Part shown: piece by piece, positions 17,077 to 25,924 of the stretch
How positions within the stretch are numbered: the stretch's first letter is position 1
How the letters are laid out: every line of letters begins with the position of its first letter
Assembly: GCA_018242505.1 (NCBI GenBank)
Contig: JAFEBU010000082.1
Coordinates: 1 to 56,979 of the forward strand
Source: Pseudomonadota bacterium
GTDB lineage: Bacteria > Pseudomonadota > Alphaproteobacteria > Reyranellales > Reyranellaceae
Reading direction: 5' to 3'
Length of the DNA: 56,979 bases
Program-made: the position numbers and the translations under genes
The notes under the pieces: generated by a model
What the model saw: only the letters and a program-made list of their open reading frames with translations
Databases searched by the model: none
Told to the model about the DNA's origin: nothing

Positions 17077-18225
17077 CTAACCCCAGCTCTGCTCGATCAG
17101 TTCGATGTACTGCGCCTTGGTCGGCTGGCGCGGCGTCGAGAGGTGGCAGTGGTCGCCGAGCGCGCCGTCGGCGATCTGCTCGGCCTCGGCCTGCTTGAGC
17201 CCCAGCGCGCCCAGCCCCTTGGGAATGCCGAGCCGGTCGTTCAGCTCGGCGACGGCGTTGGCCACGCCCTCGGCGGTGCCCTCGCGCTCGGGCAGGCCCA
17301 TCACCTGCGCCACCTTCCTGTATTTCTCACCCACGACAGGCGCGTTGAAGCGCAGCACGGCGGGCAGATAGACCGCGTTCAGCGTGCCGTGATGCAGGCG
17401 GTGGCCCTTCAGCCCGCCGGTGGGATGGCTGAGCGCATGCACCGCCCCCAGGCCCTTCTGGAACACCATGGCGCCTTCCATCGCGGCCATCGCCATGTTG
17501 TAGCGCGCCTCGCGGTCCTGGCCGTCCCTGGTGGCACGCTCGACATAGCGCCACGCCTTCTCCAGGCCGTCGAGCGCGATGCCGTCGGCCGGCGGATTGT
17601 AGGCGTTGGAGAGGAAGCATTCGATGTTGTGCGTGAACGCATCCATGCCGGTGCCGGCCGTGAGATGCGGCGGCAGGCCGAGCGTCAGCTCGGGATCGAT
17701 CAGCGCCAGCCGCGGGATCAGGTGCGGGCTGCCGATCGCGAGCTTGCGGCCCGAATCCATGATGATGACGCCGCCGCGGCTCACCTCGCTGCCGGTGCCC
17801 GAGGTCGTGGGGATGGCGACGATCGGCGCCACCTTGGCCGTGATCTTGGCCGCGCCGCCTTCGACCATGGCGTAAGGCTGCAGCGAGGGGCCGGGATGCG
17901 TCGCCATCAGCGCCACGCCCTTGGCGAGATCCATCGGCGAGCCGCCGCCGATGGCGATGATGCCGTCGCAGCCCTCGTCCTTGTAGATCTTGAGTGCATC
18001 GCGCATCGCCGCTTCCGTGGGATTCTCCGGCGTGCCGTCATAAAGCGCGACCGGCATGTTGCCGGGCAGCTCCTCCTTCACCTTGGCCCACAGGCCCGCC
18101 GCAACGATGCCCTTGTCGGTGACGATCAGCGGCCGGCGGATGCCGAGAAGCTGCAATTCCGATTCGAGGAGCTTCAGCGCGCCGAAATCGAACTGGATGC
18201 GGGTGAGATAGGTGATGAGCGCCAT
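17077..18225 (-). CDS. Iron-containing alcohol dehydrogenase
   Basis: A 382-residue group III alcohol dehydrogenase reducing or oxidising alcohols/aldehydes with NAD(P). The cofactor loop is GGGSPMDLAKG (about residues 93-103) followed by IPTTSGTGSEVS. Metal ligands are Asp and His of GMDAFTHNIE and the histidines of HALSHPTGGLKGHRLHHG. Substrate is not predictable. It converges with the GlxA gene, with 24 bases between stops, and no operon partner is obvious. Confidence 0.9.
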   Translation of the reverse strand: MALITYLTRIQFDFGALKLLESELQLLGIRRPLIVTDKGIVAAGLWAKVKEELPGNMPVALYDGTPENPTEAAMRDALKIYKDEGCDGIIAIGGGSPMDLAKGVALMATHPGPSLQPYAMVEGGAAKITAKVAPIVAIPTTSGTGSEVSRGGVIIMDSGRKLAIGSPHLIPRLALIDPELTLGLPPHLTAGTGMDAFTHNIECFLSNAYNPPADGIALDGLEKAWRYVERATRDGQDREARYNMAMAAMEGAMVFQKGLGAVHALSHPTGGLKGHRLHHGTLNAVYLPAVLRFNAPVVGEKYRKVAQVMGLPEREGTAEGVANAVAELNDRLGIPKGLGALGLKQAEAEQIADGALGDHCHLSTPRQPTKAQYIELIEQSWG

Positions 18226-18282
18226 GATCTTCCTCTTGTCTTTGCTCTCGCTTTTGCCGCGAGCCTACGCGAGAAGGAAGCG

Positions 18283-18780
18283 ATGGGCGACCCTCTTGTC
18301 CTGCGGCCCGCGACAGCGGCGGACGCACCCGCATTGGCGGCGACGATCGCGGCGGCCTTCGCGCAATATCGCGGCAAGCTCGTACCTGAGTCGGGCGCGT
18401 TCCGCGAGACCGCCGCGGGCATCGTGGCCGAACTCGCCAAGGGTGCGGGCGCGATCGTCGCGGAGCGGAACGGTTCGACGCTGGGCTGCGTCATGATCAA
18501 GGTCATGGAAGGCGACCTCTATTTCGGCCGGCTTTCCGTCGCGCCCCAAGCGCGCGGCCTTGGCCTCGCCAAGCGCCTGGTCGCGGCGGTCGAGGCGGAG
18601 GCGCGCGCCCGCGGTCTTGCCGGTGTGCGGCTCGGCGTGCGCGTCGTGCTGACGGAGAACCAGCGTCTCTTCCGTTCGCTGGGCTACGTCGAGATCGGCC
18701 GCGAGGCCCATCCCGGTTTCGACCATCCGACCTCGATCAACATGCGGAAATCTCTTCTGGACCGCGAGCGCCTGCCCTGA
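18283..18780 (+). CDS. GNAT family acetyltransferase
   Basis: A 165-residue acetyl-CoA-dependent N-acetyltransferase. Motif A is LSVAPQARGLGLAKRLVAAV (about residues 85-104), with Q/R-G-x-G-L contacting the acetyl-CoA pyrophosphate; LTENQRLFRSLGYVEIGREA is motif B. AAGGAAG lies just before ATG 18283. The last residues LDRERLP and the stop codon are encoded inside a dispersed repeat (family 4, 18759-18794), so the natural C-terminus may have been replaced by the repeat. Confidence 0.85.
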   Translation: MGDPLVLRPATAADAPALAATIAAAFAQYRGKLVPESGAFRETAAGIVAELAKGAGAIVAERNGSTLGCVMIKVMEGDLYFGRLSVAPQARGLGLAKRLVAAVEAEARARGLAGVRLGVRVVLTENQRLFRSLGYVEIGREAHPGFDHPTSINMRKSLLDRERLP

Positions 18781-18794
18781 GCTCGGCCGAAGGG
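18759..18794. repeat. Dispersed repeat, family 4 (copy overlapping a gene end)
   Basis: 36 bases whose reverse complement matches 37555-37590 at 33 of 36 positions; the shared core is AGCTCAGGGCAGGCG. It covers the last codons and stop of the GNAT gene. A family 3 half-element (GCGAGCC...GGCTCGCAGTCC, 18834-18855) lies 40 bases further on. Confidence 0.8.
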
Positions 18795-18881
18795 ACCCAC
18801 TCGCTCAAGGCGCGCTTGAATGCGCCGGATGAGGCGAGCCAGCGGCTCGCAGTCCGGAAGAATGTGCTAAGAATCCCGCCC

Positions 18882-19958
18882 ATGACACGCACTCCACTCA
18901 CCGGCCCGTCGGTCTGGCAGGGCCGTGACATCGCCGCCTCCACGCGCTGGATCCGCGATCTTCCGCCGGGCGCCGTTGCGGAACTCGACGCCGCGCTCGC
19001 GGCCGTGAAGCATCTCCCCTGGCAGGAGGTCACGCGCGCGGCCTTCCCGCTGCCCACGCTCGGCGCCCTGATCGAGGACATCGCCGACGAGCTGGAGAAC
19101 GGCAGCGGCATCATGAAGCTGCGCGGCCTGCCCGTGGATCGCTACGACGAGGACGATCTGCGCCGGCTCTATTTCGGTCTCGGCAGCCATATCGGCACGC
19201 CGGTGTTCCAGAACCGCAGCGGCGAACTGATGCGCGCCATCCGCGACGAGGGCGCGCATGTCGGGCGCACCTATGGCCAAATCGAGGGCGGCCAGACACA
19301 GGACGGGAAGAAGGGCACGACCTTCCTCTCCTCCTACGCGCGCACGCTCACCAGCGGTGGCCTGCGCTTCCACACCGACCGCACCGACGTCGTGGGGCTC
19401 CTCTGCGTGCGCCAGGCGCGCAAGGGCGGCGTCAGCACGCTGGCCTCGACGCCCGCGATCCACAACGCGATCCTCGCCCGCCGGCCCGACCTCCTGGACG
19501 TGCTGTTCCAGGATTACTGGCGCAGCCGCTTCGGCGAGGAAGGGACGACCCGCACCAGCCGCGAGACCGCCTATCCGCTGCCGATCTTCGGCCTGCGCGA
19601 CGGCAAGTTCACCTCGCACTATTCGCTCACCTTCATCGAGGCGGCCGAGATGGCGCCCGGCGTCCCCAGGCTCTCGGACGCGCAGAAGGAGGCGATCGAC
19701 GTCCTGATGAAGACCGCACAGGAACTCTGCTTCGAGATGACGCTTGAGCCCGGCGACCTGCAGCTGATCAACAGCCACGTCACCTATCACGGCCGCACCC
19801 CGTTCGAGGACGACGCCGCGTCAGGTCACGACCGCCTGCTGCTGCGCCTGTGGCTCTCGATGGCCAACAACCGTGCGCTGCCCCGGGGCCACGAGGTCCT
19901 GTGGCGCAACATCGAGGCCGGCCAGCTCCGCGGCGGCATCCAGCAGATCGCGATCTGA
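18882..19958 (+). CDS. TauD/TfdA-like Fe(II)/2-oxoglutarate dioxygenase
   Basis: A 358-residue non-haem iron oxygenase. The facial triad is seen as HTD in GGLRFHTDRTDVVGLLC (about residues 163-179) and the distal His in NSHVTYHGRTPFED; the 2-oxoglutarate Arg lies in HDRLLLRLWLSMAN. It belongs to the taurine-catabolism-like group with a longer N-terminus (WQGRDIAASTRWIRDLPPGA). Substrate unknown. ATG 18882 is favoured because upstream in-frame codons lie in repeat-derived sequence. It stands alone between the GNAT gene and a convergent VOC gene. Confidence 0.85.
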   Translation: MTRTPLTGPSVWQGRDIAASTRWIRDLPPGAVAELDAALAAVKHLPWQEVTRAAFPLPTLGALIEDIADELENGSGIMKLRGLPVDRYDEDDLRRLYFGLGSHIGTPVFQNRSGELMRAIRDEGAHVGRTYGQIEGGQTQDGKKGTTFLSSYARTLTSGGLRFHTDRTDVVGLLCVRQARKGGVSTLASTPAIHNAILARRPDLLDVLFQDYWRSRFGEEGTTRTSRETAYPLPIFGLRDGKFTSHYSLTFIEAAEMAPGVPRLSDAQKEAIDVLMKTAQELCFEMTLEPGDLQLINSHVTYHGRTPFEDDAASGHDRLLLRLWLSMANNRALPRGHEVLWRNIEAGQLRGGIQQIAI

Positions 19959-19974
19959 TCGACGCGCACCGGCG

Positions 19975-20409
19975 CTAATGCCACTGCGAGAGTTCGACGA
20001 CGACGCCTTCGGGGCCGTCGAGGAAGACCAGCTTCCGCGCGTGGAAGTCCATGATGTCGCTGCGTGCCTCGAATCCGTTCTCGCGCATCTTGCGAAGCTC
20101 GGCGTCGAGGTCGTCGGTCGCGAAGCAGACGTGGTTGAAGCCGATCTTGTGCAGGTCGCCGATATGCGGATCGGGAATGGATTGCGGATGGCGATAGTGC
20201 AGCAGCTGGATCTCGGTGCGCGGCGTGGCGTTCTCCAGCACCAGGGTCACGTGATCCGCCTCGATCCCCGGCACGCCCATGTAGGAGGCGAAGGGCTCGC
20301 CCTTGATGACCACGGCGATCGCTTCCTTGAAGCCCAGCAGGCCGAAGAAGCGGCGCGCCCGGTCGAGATCGCGCACCGCGATGGTCAGATGATCGAAGTG
20401 CCGCACCAT
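19975..20409 (-). CDS. VOC/glyoxalase family protein
   Basis: A 144-residue vicinal-oxygen-chelate protein with two beta-alpha-beta-beta-beta modules: FDHLTIAVRDLDRARRFFGL at the N-terminus and GFNHVCFATDDLDAELRKM in the second half, ending DGPEGVVVELSQ, whose Glu is the usual metal ligand. Likely a lyase, isomerase or dioxygenase relative; reaction unknown. GGGGGGCGG precedes ATG 20409. A longer in-frame start at 20478 is less likely. Confidence 0.85.
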   Translation of the reverse strand: MVRHFDHLTIAVRDLDRARRFFGLLGFKEAIAVVIKGEPFASYMGVPGIEADHVTLVLENATPRTEIQLLHYRHPQSIPDPHIGDLHKIGFNHVCFATDDLDAELRKMRENGFEARSDIMDFHARKLVFLDGPEGVVVELSQWH

Positions 20410-20585
20410 CGCCGCCCCCCTTGCGATAGGATGGTCTGTTCGCAGCATGGTGATCGCCTGCCGGTTCAAGTCAACCACCCCCTTGGCGGCGGGGAGTCGA
20501 CAACCAATTTCATCGGAAGCAGGATCGCGGCGTTCCGACCCTGATCGGTGCGCCTGGATTGCATCGCACTTCGCACGGGATCTTC

Positions 20586-21458
20586 GTGGCTCACGACGTC
20601 AGCGTCTCCCTTTTCTCGTTCCGCTCCGGTCGCATGCCGCCGTCGGCGCTGATGCTCGCGGTCCTGCTGCACGCCCTGGTGGCGCTGGCGCTGTGGCAGA
20701 TCGCCGTGCACCGGCCGCGCCCGCCGCTGCCGGAAACGCCCATCGACATCACCTTCGAGCAGCAGAAGCCGAAGCCGAAACCACCGCCTCCACCGCCCGC
20801 TCCACCGGCCAAGACCGTGCCTGCTCCGCCTCCGACCGCGGGGCTCGCTCCGCCGGCGAAGATCACCGCCGACAAACCCAGCCAGGCGCCGTCGAAGGCC
20901 AGGCAATCGCAACAGGCGCTCGCACCGGAACCACCGTCGCTGCAGCAGGCCGTGCCGCCGCCGCCGACACCCGCGCCTCCGGTCCATATGTCCCCGCTAC
21001 CGGCGCCAACACCGGCGCCGGCGCCCGCCAAGCCGGCGCCGCCTGCCGAATCGCTTCCCATCCGGCCGTCGCCCCTGACCCGCGCGCCGCATCGACAACA
21101 GCCCACGATCGCCAGCCGCGAGCAACCGTCGCCGTCGCCGTTCGTCAATCCGGCGGACGCCTACAACCGCGCGCGCGTGGCCGACAATTATCTCTGGCAG
21201 GTAGTCCGCAAGCTCTCCGGCTATCGCTACCAGGCGAACGTGCGAGCCACCGAGGGCATAACGGTGGTCCGCGTCGATATCGCGCGAAACGGCCGGCTGC
21301 TCGACGTCGCCGTCGTTCGATCGAGCGGCGTTCCGGCCTTCGACCAGGGAGTCGTGGCCGGCGTCCGCGCCGGATCGCCTTATGCACCGCTGCCGCCGGA
21401 GATCCACGGCGACCGCGCCACGTTCACCTTGCCGCTGATCTCGACGCGCGCGCCCTGA
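20586..21458 (+). CDS. TonB-family energy transducer-like protein
   Basis: A predicted 290-residue protein with one N-terminal membrane anchor (ALMLAVLLHALVALALW), a long Pro/Ala/Lys-rich periplasm-spanning region (about residues 50-190) and a C-terminal TonB domain (YRYQANVRATEGITVVRVDI then NGRLLDVAVVRSSGVPAFDQ). TonB transmits proton-motive force to outer membrane receptors. exbB, exbD and a receptor are absent nearby, so it is an orphan copy. Start is uncertain: GTG 20586 has GGGA upstream; TTG 20559 and ATG 20634 are alternatives. Confidence 0.8.
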   Translation: MAHDVSVSLFSFRSGRMPPSALMLAVLLHALVALALWQIAVHRPRPPLPETPIDITFEQQKPKPKPPPPPPAPPAKTVPAPPPTAGLAPPAKITADKPSQAPSKARQSQQALAPEPPSLQQAVPPPPTPAPPVHMSPLPAPTPAPAPAKPAPPAESLPIRPSPLTRAPHRQQPTIASREQPSPSPFVNPADAYNRARVADNYLWQVVRKLSGYRYQANVRATEGITVVRVDIARNGRLLDVAVVRSSGVPAFDQGVVAGVRAGSPYAPLPPEIHGDRATFTLPLISTRAP

Positions 21459-21468
21459 TCGCTGGCCG

Positions 21469-22155
21469 ATGAGATCGAGACCCCGCTCGCCGGCGCGCAA
21501 GGCCGCCCGCCTGTTGGTTCTGCCGGTGATGCTGCTCCTCGCCTATCCGCTCGCAGCGATCGTCTTCGCCGTGTTCCCCGCGTCGGGCCGGCCGCAGCAA
21601 ATGACGGGAGGCGAGCCGGTGCTCTATGTCTGCGCCTCGCTCGCCCACACCGATATCCTGTTGCCCAGCCACGACCCGCTGATCGATTGGCAGGCGCTGT
21701 TTCCGGCCGCCGTTCCGCCCGGCCTGCCGCCCGAGACCTATCTCGCCATCGGCTGGGGCGACCTGGTCTTCTTCCAGGAAACGCCGACCTGGGCCGACGT
21801 CAAAATCCCGGTCGCCCTCGGCGCCCTCCTCGGCCTCCACGACACGGCGCTCCGGGTGATCCCGGTCGTTCCGCCGGTCGGCGACGGCAACTGCCGGCGA
21901 CTCGAGGTCGATCGGGCGGGCCGGCAGGCCTTGATCGATCGCATCGTGGCAAGCCTCAAGCGCGACCCGGCAGGCCGGACGCTCGAGCAACCGGGCAGCC
22001 GATGGCCCGTGGCGTACTATCTCACCACGGGCCGGTACGGCTTCTTCCATACCTGCAATCAATGGGTCGCCTCGGCTCTCGCGGCCGCCGGCTTTCCGCA
22101 CGCCCGCTTCGCGCCGTTCAGCTTCGGCGTCACCTGGCCGCTGCCGGCCGATTGA
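21469..22155 (+). CDS. DUF2459 family membrane-anchored protein
   Basis: A 228-residue protein with an N-terminal membrane segment (LLVLPVMLLLAYPLAAIVFA) and the DUF2459 pattern: SLAHTDILLP, then YLAIGWGDLVFFQETPTWAD, and FFHTCNQWVASALAAAGF near the end. This family was described as a conserved protein near urease genes; function unknown, though the conserved His/Asp and Cys-Asn residues suggest an enzyme. It starts 10 bases after the TonB-like gene and is probably in the same operon. Confidence 0.8.
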   Translation: MRSRPRSPARKAARLLVLPVMLLLAYPLAAIVFAVFPASGRPQQMTGGEPVLYVCASLAHTDILLPSHDPLIDWQALFPAAVPPGLPPETYLAIGWGDLVFFQETPTWADVKIPVALGALLGLHDTALRVIPVVPPVGDGNCRRLEVDRAGRQALIDRIVASLKRDPAGRTLEQPGSRWPVAYYLTTGRYGFFHTCNQWVASALAAAGFPHARFAPFSFGVTWPLPAD

Positions 22156-22168
22156 AGGATCCACGCGT

Positions 22169-23470
22169 TCAGACGCCGGACGGCAGGCAGACGAGCGGTC
22201 CGCCATCGGCCATGGCGAGCACGCTCGCGATCAGCGCCGCAGGATCGGCGACGCCGGCCCGCCGCAGCAGATCGCGCGCCTTGGCCGTGATGTCGGCGGC
22301 GGACATCGGCGCCTCCGGATCACCCCTGGCATGGTCGCGGCTCGCCGCCACCGTTGCGCCATCGGTGAAGACCGCCTCGACGCGCGCGCCCCACGCTTTG
22401 GGATAGGCGGAAAGGAACGGCTCGGCCGCGCGGACCTCGACGCGGCGCGTGAGAGGTCCCAGTCTCGTCCGCGCCGCATCGTCGAACGAGTCGAAGCCGA
22501 CGACACCGTCCGTCAGGGCTGCGGCCACGCAATGTTGCACGGAGAACCTGGCCTCGTGCGCGTCGCGGGGATCGGCATGACCGCAGAGGTCGACGGCCAC
22601 CCGGTAGGTATCGACGCGCACCGTGTCGATCGGCCGGCCGCGAACCTCGTCGGCAAGGGCAAGCGCGGCGTCGATCGCCGGATGGGTGTGGCGCGGCGAC
22701 GGCCAGGGCTTGGTCGAGCTTCGATGCAGGGCCCAGCCACGGTCGGGATCGCGCATGACGGCCGCCGGATCGCCATCGGGACAGGCGGCCCGGAAGAAAC
22801 CGCGAGCCCCTTCGAGGATCGTGGGCGGCCCCGTCATACCGTGTCCCGCGAGTTCCGCCGCGACGACGCCCGACTCGGCGGCACGGCCGGCGTGGACCTG
22901 CTTGCTCATGGCGCCCGACGCCAGGAACTCCCAGAGACCGCCGGTCGTCGTGCCGGCATTGCCGAGCGCATCGACCGTCCGCGCCGGATCGAGGCCGAGC
23001 AGGAGCGACGCGGCCATGGCGGCGCCGAACGGCCCGCAGGTCGCGGTGTTCTGGTAGATCTTGTAGTGCGAAGGCCCGACGGCCGCGCCGATGCGGAACG
23101 CCACCTCGCAGCCTTTCAGGATCGCCGTCAGGAGCGCGGCGCCGTCGCAACCGATGCGTTCGCCGACGGCCAGCGCCGCGGGCACGACGACCGTCCCGGC
23201 ATGGACCGCGCTCTCGCGGTGCATGGCATCCATTTCGAGGATGTTGGAATAGGCGCCGAGCAGGAAGGCGCGGCGGCCGGTATCGGTCGAGGTTCCCGCC
23301 CATGCCGCCAGCAGCGGTCCTGCGCCGGCGAAACGGCCGCCGACGATGCCCGCGATCGCATCGAGCGTGAACAGCGCCGTCCCCTGCAGGTCCCCGGCCG
23401 AAACCGGCTTGGTCCGCACATGCCGGTCGAGCGCGGCCGTCAGCGATCCGTTGGCGATCGGCGCATTCAT
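22169..23470 (-). CDS. MmgE/PrpD family protein
   Basis: A 433-residue member of the MmgE/PrpD family, which includes 2-methylcitrate dehydratase, cis-aconitate decarboxylase and other (de)hydratases of carboxylic acids. Family blocks seen are FTLDAIAGIVGGRFAGAG, MDAMHRESAVHAGTVVVPAA and EARFSVQHCVAAAL. ATG 23470 overlaps the MFS stop (ATGA), indicating translational coupling. The operon order is dioxygenase, transporter, PrpD-like, divergent from a LysR gene, consistent with uptake and breakdown of one organic acid. Substrate not identifiable. Confidence 0.88.
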   Translation of the reverse strand: MNAPIANGSLTAALDRHVRTKPVSAGDLQGTALFTLDAIAGIVGGRFAGAGPLLAAWAGTSTDTGRRAFLLGAYSNILEMDAMHRESAVHAGTVVVPAALAVGERIGCDGAALLTAILKGCEVAFRIGAAVGPSHYKIYQNTATCGPFGAAMAASLLLGLDPARTVDALGNAGTTTGGLWEFLASGAMSKQVHAGRAAESGVVAAELAGHGMTGPPTILEGARGFFRAACPDGDPAAVMRDPDRGWALHRSSTKPWPSPRHTHPAIDAALALADEVRGRPIDTVRVDTYRVAVDLCGHADPRDAHEARFSVQHCVAAALTDGVVGFDSFDDAARTRLGPLTRRVEVRAAEPFLSAYPKAWGARVEAVFTDGATVAASRDHARGDPEAPMSAADITAKARDLLRRAGVADPAALIASVLAMADGGPLVCLPSGV

Positions 23471-24864
23471 GGCACTTCCACCGACACCGGACGCCGGGCG
23501 AGGCCGGACGCGGCGCCGGCATCGCCGGCGATGCTCTCGAGCGACCGCTGCCGGGTCTCGACGCCGAACAGGGCGAAGGCAATCGCCTGGACAAGCAGCA
23601 GGACGACCAGCAGCCCGACCACGGCGGCGACGCCGCCCCAGCCGAACAGCGCGACCACGGCGAACTGGACGCCGGCCGTCGTCAGGCGACCGGCCGTGCT
23701 GCAAACCCCGGCGCCGCGCAGCCGGTAGCGGGTCTCGAACAGCTCCGGCACATAGAGCGCGAAGCCCACGGCCAGCAGCACGTAGATCGACGTCACCAGC
23801 ACGAAGCCCGTCGCCATCAGCAGGTAGGGTTCGTGCATCATCGGGTAGACGACCGCGACCGCCGCCGCGACCAGCGAGCTGGCGACGATGCAGGGCCGCC
23901 GGCCGTAACGATCGGCAACCAGGAGGCCGATGAAGGCGCCGATCGGGCCGCCCAGCGCCATGACCGTCGTCCATTCCAGCGATGCGGCGATGCTGACGCC
24001 CTGCTTGACGAAGAAGGTCGGCAGCCAGCCGATGAACCCGTAGAGGCAGAAGCCCATCACGACGTTCAGCAGCACGCCGAGGATCGTCCGCAGGATGATC
24101 GGCGGCGAGAACACGACCGCGAGCGAGACCGGGGCAGCCTCGATCCGCGCCGTGGACTGGCGCACGGGCTCGCTGCTGCCGGCCTCGGCCTCGATGCGGC
24201 GCAGGATGCGATCGGCCTCCTCGAAGCGGCCCTTCGATTCCAGCCAGCGCGGCGACTCGGGCATGGACTTGCGCAGGAACCAGACGATCAGCGCGCCGAC
24301 GCCGACGATCAGGAACATGTAGCGCCAGCCGAAGTTCGGGATGATCCAGAGGCCGAGGAAGCCCGCCACGAACAGCGAGGTGTTGGTGATGATGGCCAGC
24401 ATGGCGATGGCGCGGCCGCGCACGGATGCCGGCACGAATTCCACCAGGGTGCCGTAGCCGACGACGATCTCCGCGCCCAGCCCGATCCCCATGATGAAGC
24501 GGAACACGATCAGCATCTGCATGCTGGGCGCCGCCGCGGCGGCGAGCGAGGCGAGGCCGAAGATCGCGAGATTGAGCTGATAGCAGAAGCGCCGGCCGAA
24601 GCGGTCGCCCAGCACGCCCGACAGCCAGGCGCCGACAACCAGGCCGAGGAAGGTCCAGGACACGAACTGCGCATTGAGCGCGACCGTCGAATAGCCGTCC
24701 TTGACCAGCGCGCCCAGCACGCCGCCGGCGAGGTAAAGCTCCATGCCGTCGAGGAACATGCCGCCGCCGATCAGGGCAAGGATGCGCCGGTGAGGCTTGC
24801 CGAACGGCAGCCGGTCGAGTCGCTCGCCCGCGGTGAGGGCGGCGCTCTGCTGTGCAGTTGTCAT
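23467..24864 (-). CDS. MFS transporter, aromatic/organic acid class
   Basis: A 465-residue major facilitator with about twelve membrane helices. The loop 2-3 signature is GAWLSGVLGDRFGRRFCYQL and helix 4 has RFIMGIGLGAEIVVGYGTLV, typical of sugar and aromatic-acid H+ symporters; a second GxxxDRYGRR copy lies in the C-terminal half. Two adjacent ATGs occur (24867, 24864); I chose the second because GGAGG then sits 5 bases away rather than 2. It is between the dioxygenase and PrpD-like genes of the same operon. Confidence 0.87.
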   Translation of the reverse strand: MTTAQQSAALTAGERLDRLPFGKPHRRILALIGGGMFLDGMELYLAGGVLGALVKDGYSTVALNAQFVSWTFLGLVVGAWLSGVLGDRFGRRFCYQLNLAIFGLASLAAAAAPSMQMLIVFRFIMGIGLGAEIVVGYGTLVEFVPASVRGRAIAMLAIITNTSLFVAGFLGLWIIPNFGWRYMFLIVGVGALIVWFLRKSMPESPRWLESKGRFEEADRILRRIEAEAGSSEPVRQSTARIEAAPVSLAVVFSPPIILRTILGVLLNVVMGFCLYGFIGWLPTFFVKQGVSIAASLEWTTVMALGGPIGAFIGLLVADRYGRRPCIVASSLVAAAVAVVYPMMHEPYLLMATGFVLVTSIYVLLAVGFALYVPELFETRYRLRGAGVCSTAGRLTTAGVQFAVVALFGWGGVAAVVGLLVVLLLVQAIAFALFGVETRQRSLESIAGDAGAASGLARRPVSVEVP

Positions 24865-24930
24865 CATTTCCTCCGGAGTCGTTTCTTGTCGCAATCGTCT
24901 CTTGCTTCTGGTGCTTCTGGCTTCTGGGCG

Positions 24931-25809
24931 TCAGGCGGCGAGCGACCCCGCCGGCACGAGATGCCGCTCGCGCGGAAGCAGCATGGTGGTGCGCTTCAGG
25001 AACCGCCGCTCGGCGGGATCGAAGTCGTCGCGACGGTGCAGCAGGAAGCCGTTGTCCCACATCACCACATCGCCGACCTGCCAGCGGTGGCGATAGACGA
25101 ACTGCGGCTGGGTCGCGAAGGCCGCGAGCTCGGCCAACAGCCCGGCTGCGTCCTTGTCCGGCATGTCGACGACGCCGGTCGTGGTCGTCGGATCGAAGTA
25201 GAGCGCCTTGCGGCCGGTCACGGGATGGCGGTGCACCAGCGGATGGAGCACGTCCGGCGTCTTGCGGCGGATCTCGTCGGTGACGGCGCGGTCGTTGCTC
25301 TGGTAGCCGGCAAGGCGCTTGGCATAGCTGAAAATGCCGGTCCTGCCCTCCACTGCGCGCCGCAGCCGGTCGGGCAGCGCCTCGAAGGCGCGCTGGAGGT
25401 TGGCCCACGAGGTCGCGCCGCCGTTGCGCGGCAGCTCGAGGGCGTAGAGCATCGCGCCGGTCGCGGGATCGGCGACATAGGACTGGTCGGTGTGCCATTC
25501 GACCTCGCCCAGGCCAAGGCCGCCAATCGGTCTCGCCGCCGCGTCCTTGAGGTTGGAGATGACGGTGATCTCCGGCGTATAGGGAGAGGCCCAGTCGCTG
25601 CGCGCGATGCGCTCGGGCTTGCCGAAGGCGGTGCTGATGGCCACCAGCTCGTCCTCGGTCAGGATCTGGCGGCGGAACACCAGCACGCCGCAGCGGGCCC
25701 ACAGGTCGCGCAGGGCCTCGATCGCGGCCGCCTCCTGCCGCTCCCACAGCCGCACGCCGACGACTTCGTGCGCGAAACTGCCATCGATCTCCCGACTTTC
25801 CACCTGCAT
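24931..25809 (-). CDS. TauD/TfdA family dioxygenase
   Basis: A 292-residue Fe(II)/2-oxoglutarate dioxygenase closest in pattern to taurine/2,4-D dioxygenases. The HxD pair is in GEVEWHTDQSYVADPATGAM (about residues 102-121), the distal His in WDNGFLLHRRDDFDPAERRF, and the 2-oxoglutarate Arg in the following FLKRTTML. First gene of a three-gene operon (66 bases to the MFS start), divergent from a LysR regulator. It probably opens catabolism of a taurine-, ether- or sulfonate-like substrate; that is inference. Confidence 0.9.
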   Translation of the reverse strand: MQVESREIDGSFAHEVVGVRLWERQEAAAIEALRDLWARCGVLVFRRQILTEDELVAISTAFGKPERIARSDWASPYTPEITVISNLKDAAARPIGGLGLGEVEWHTDQSYVADPATGAMLYALELPRNGGATSWANLQRAFEALPDRLRRAVEGRTGIFSYAKRLAGYQSNDRAVTDEIRRKTPDVLHPLVHRHPVTGRKALYFDPTTTTGVVDMPDKDAAGLLAELAAFATQPQFVYRHRWQVGDVVMWDNGFLLHRRDDFDPAERRFLKRTTMLLPRERHLVPAGSLAA

Positions 25810-25924
25810 CGCCTGTCCTCCCGGTTCGGTGCTCGCGGGCCTGACGTTATGGGTGGATGCGTTATTCCTGAAATTGATTTATGGAATTCGCTCATTCATC
25901 GGATTTATCGAAGCGGAGTCGACC

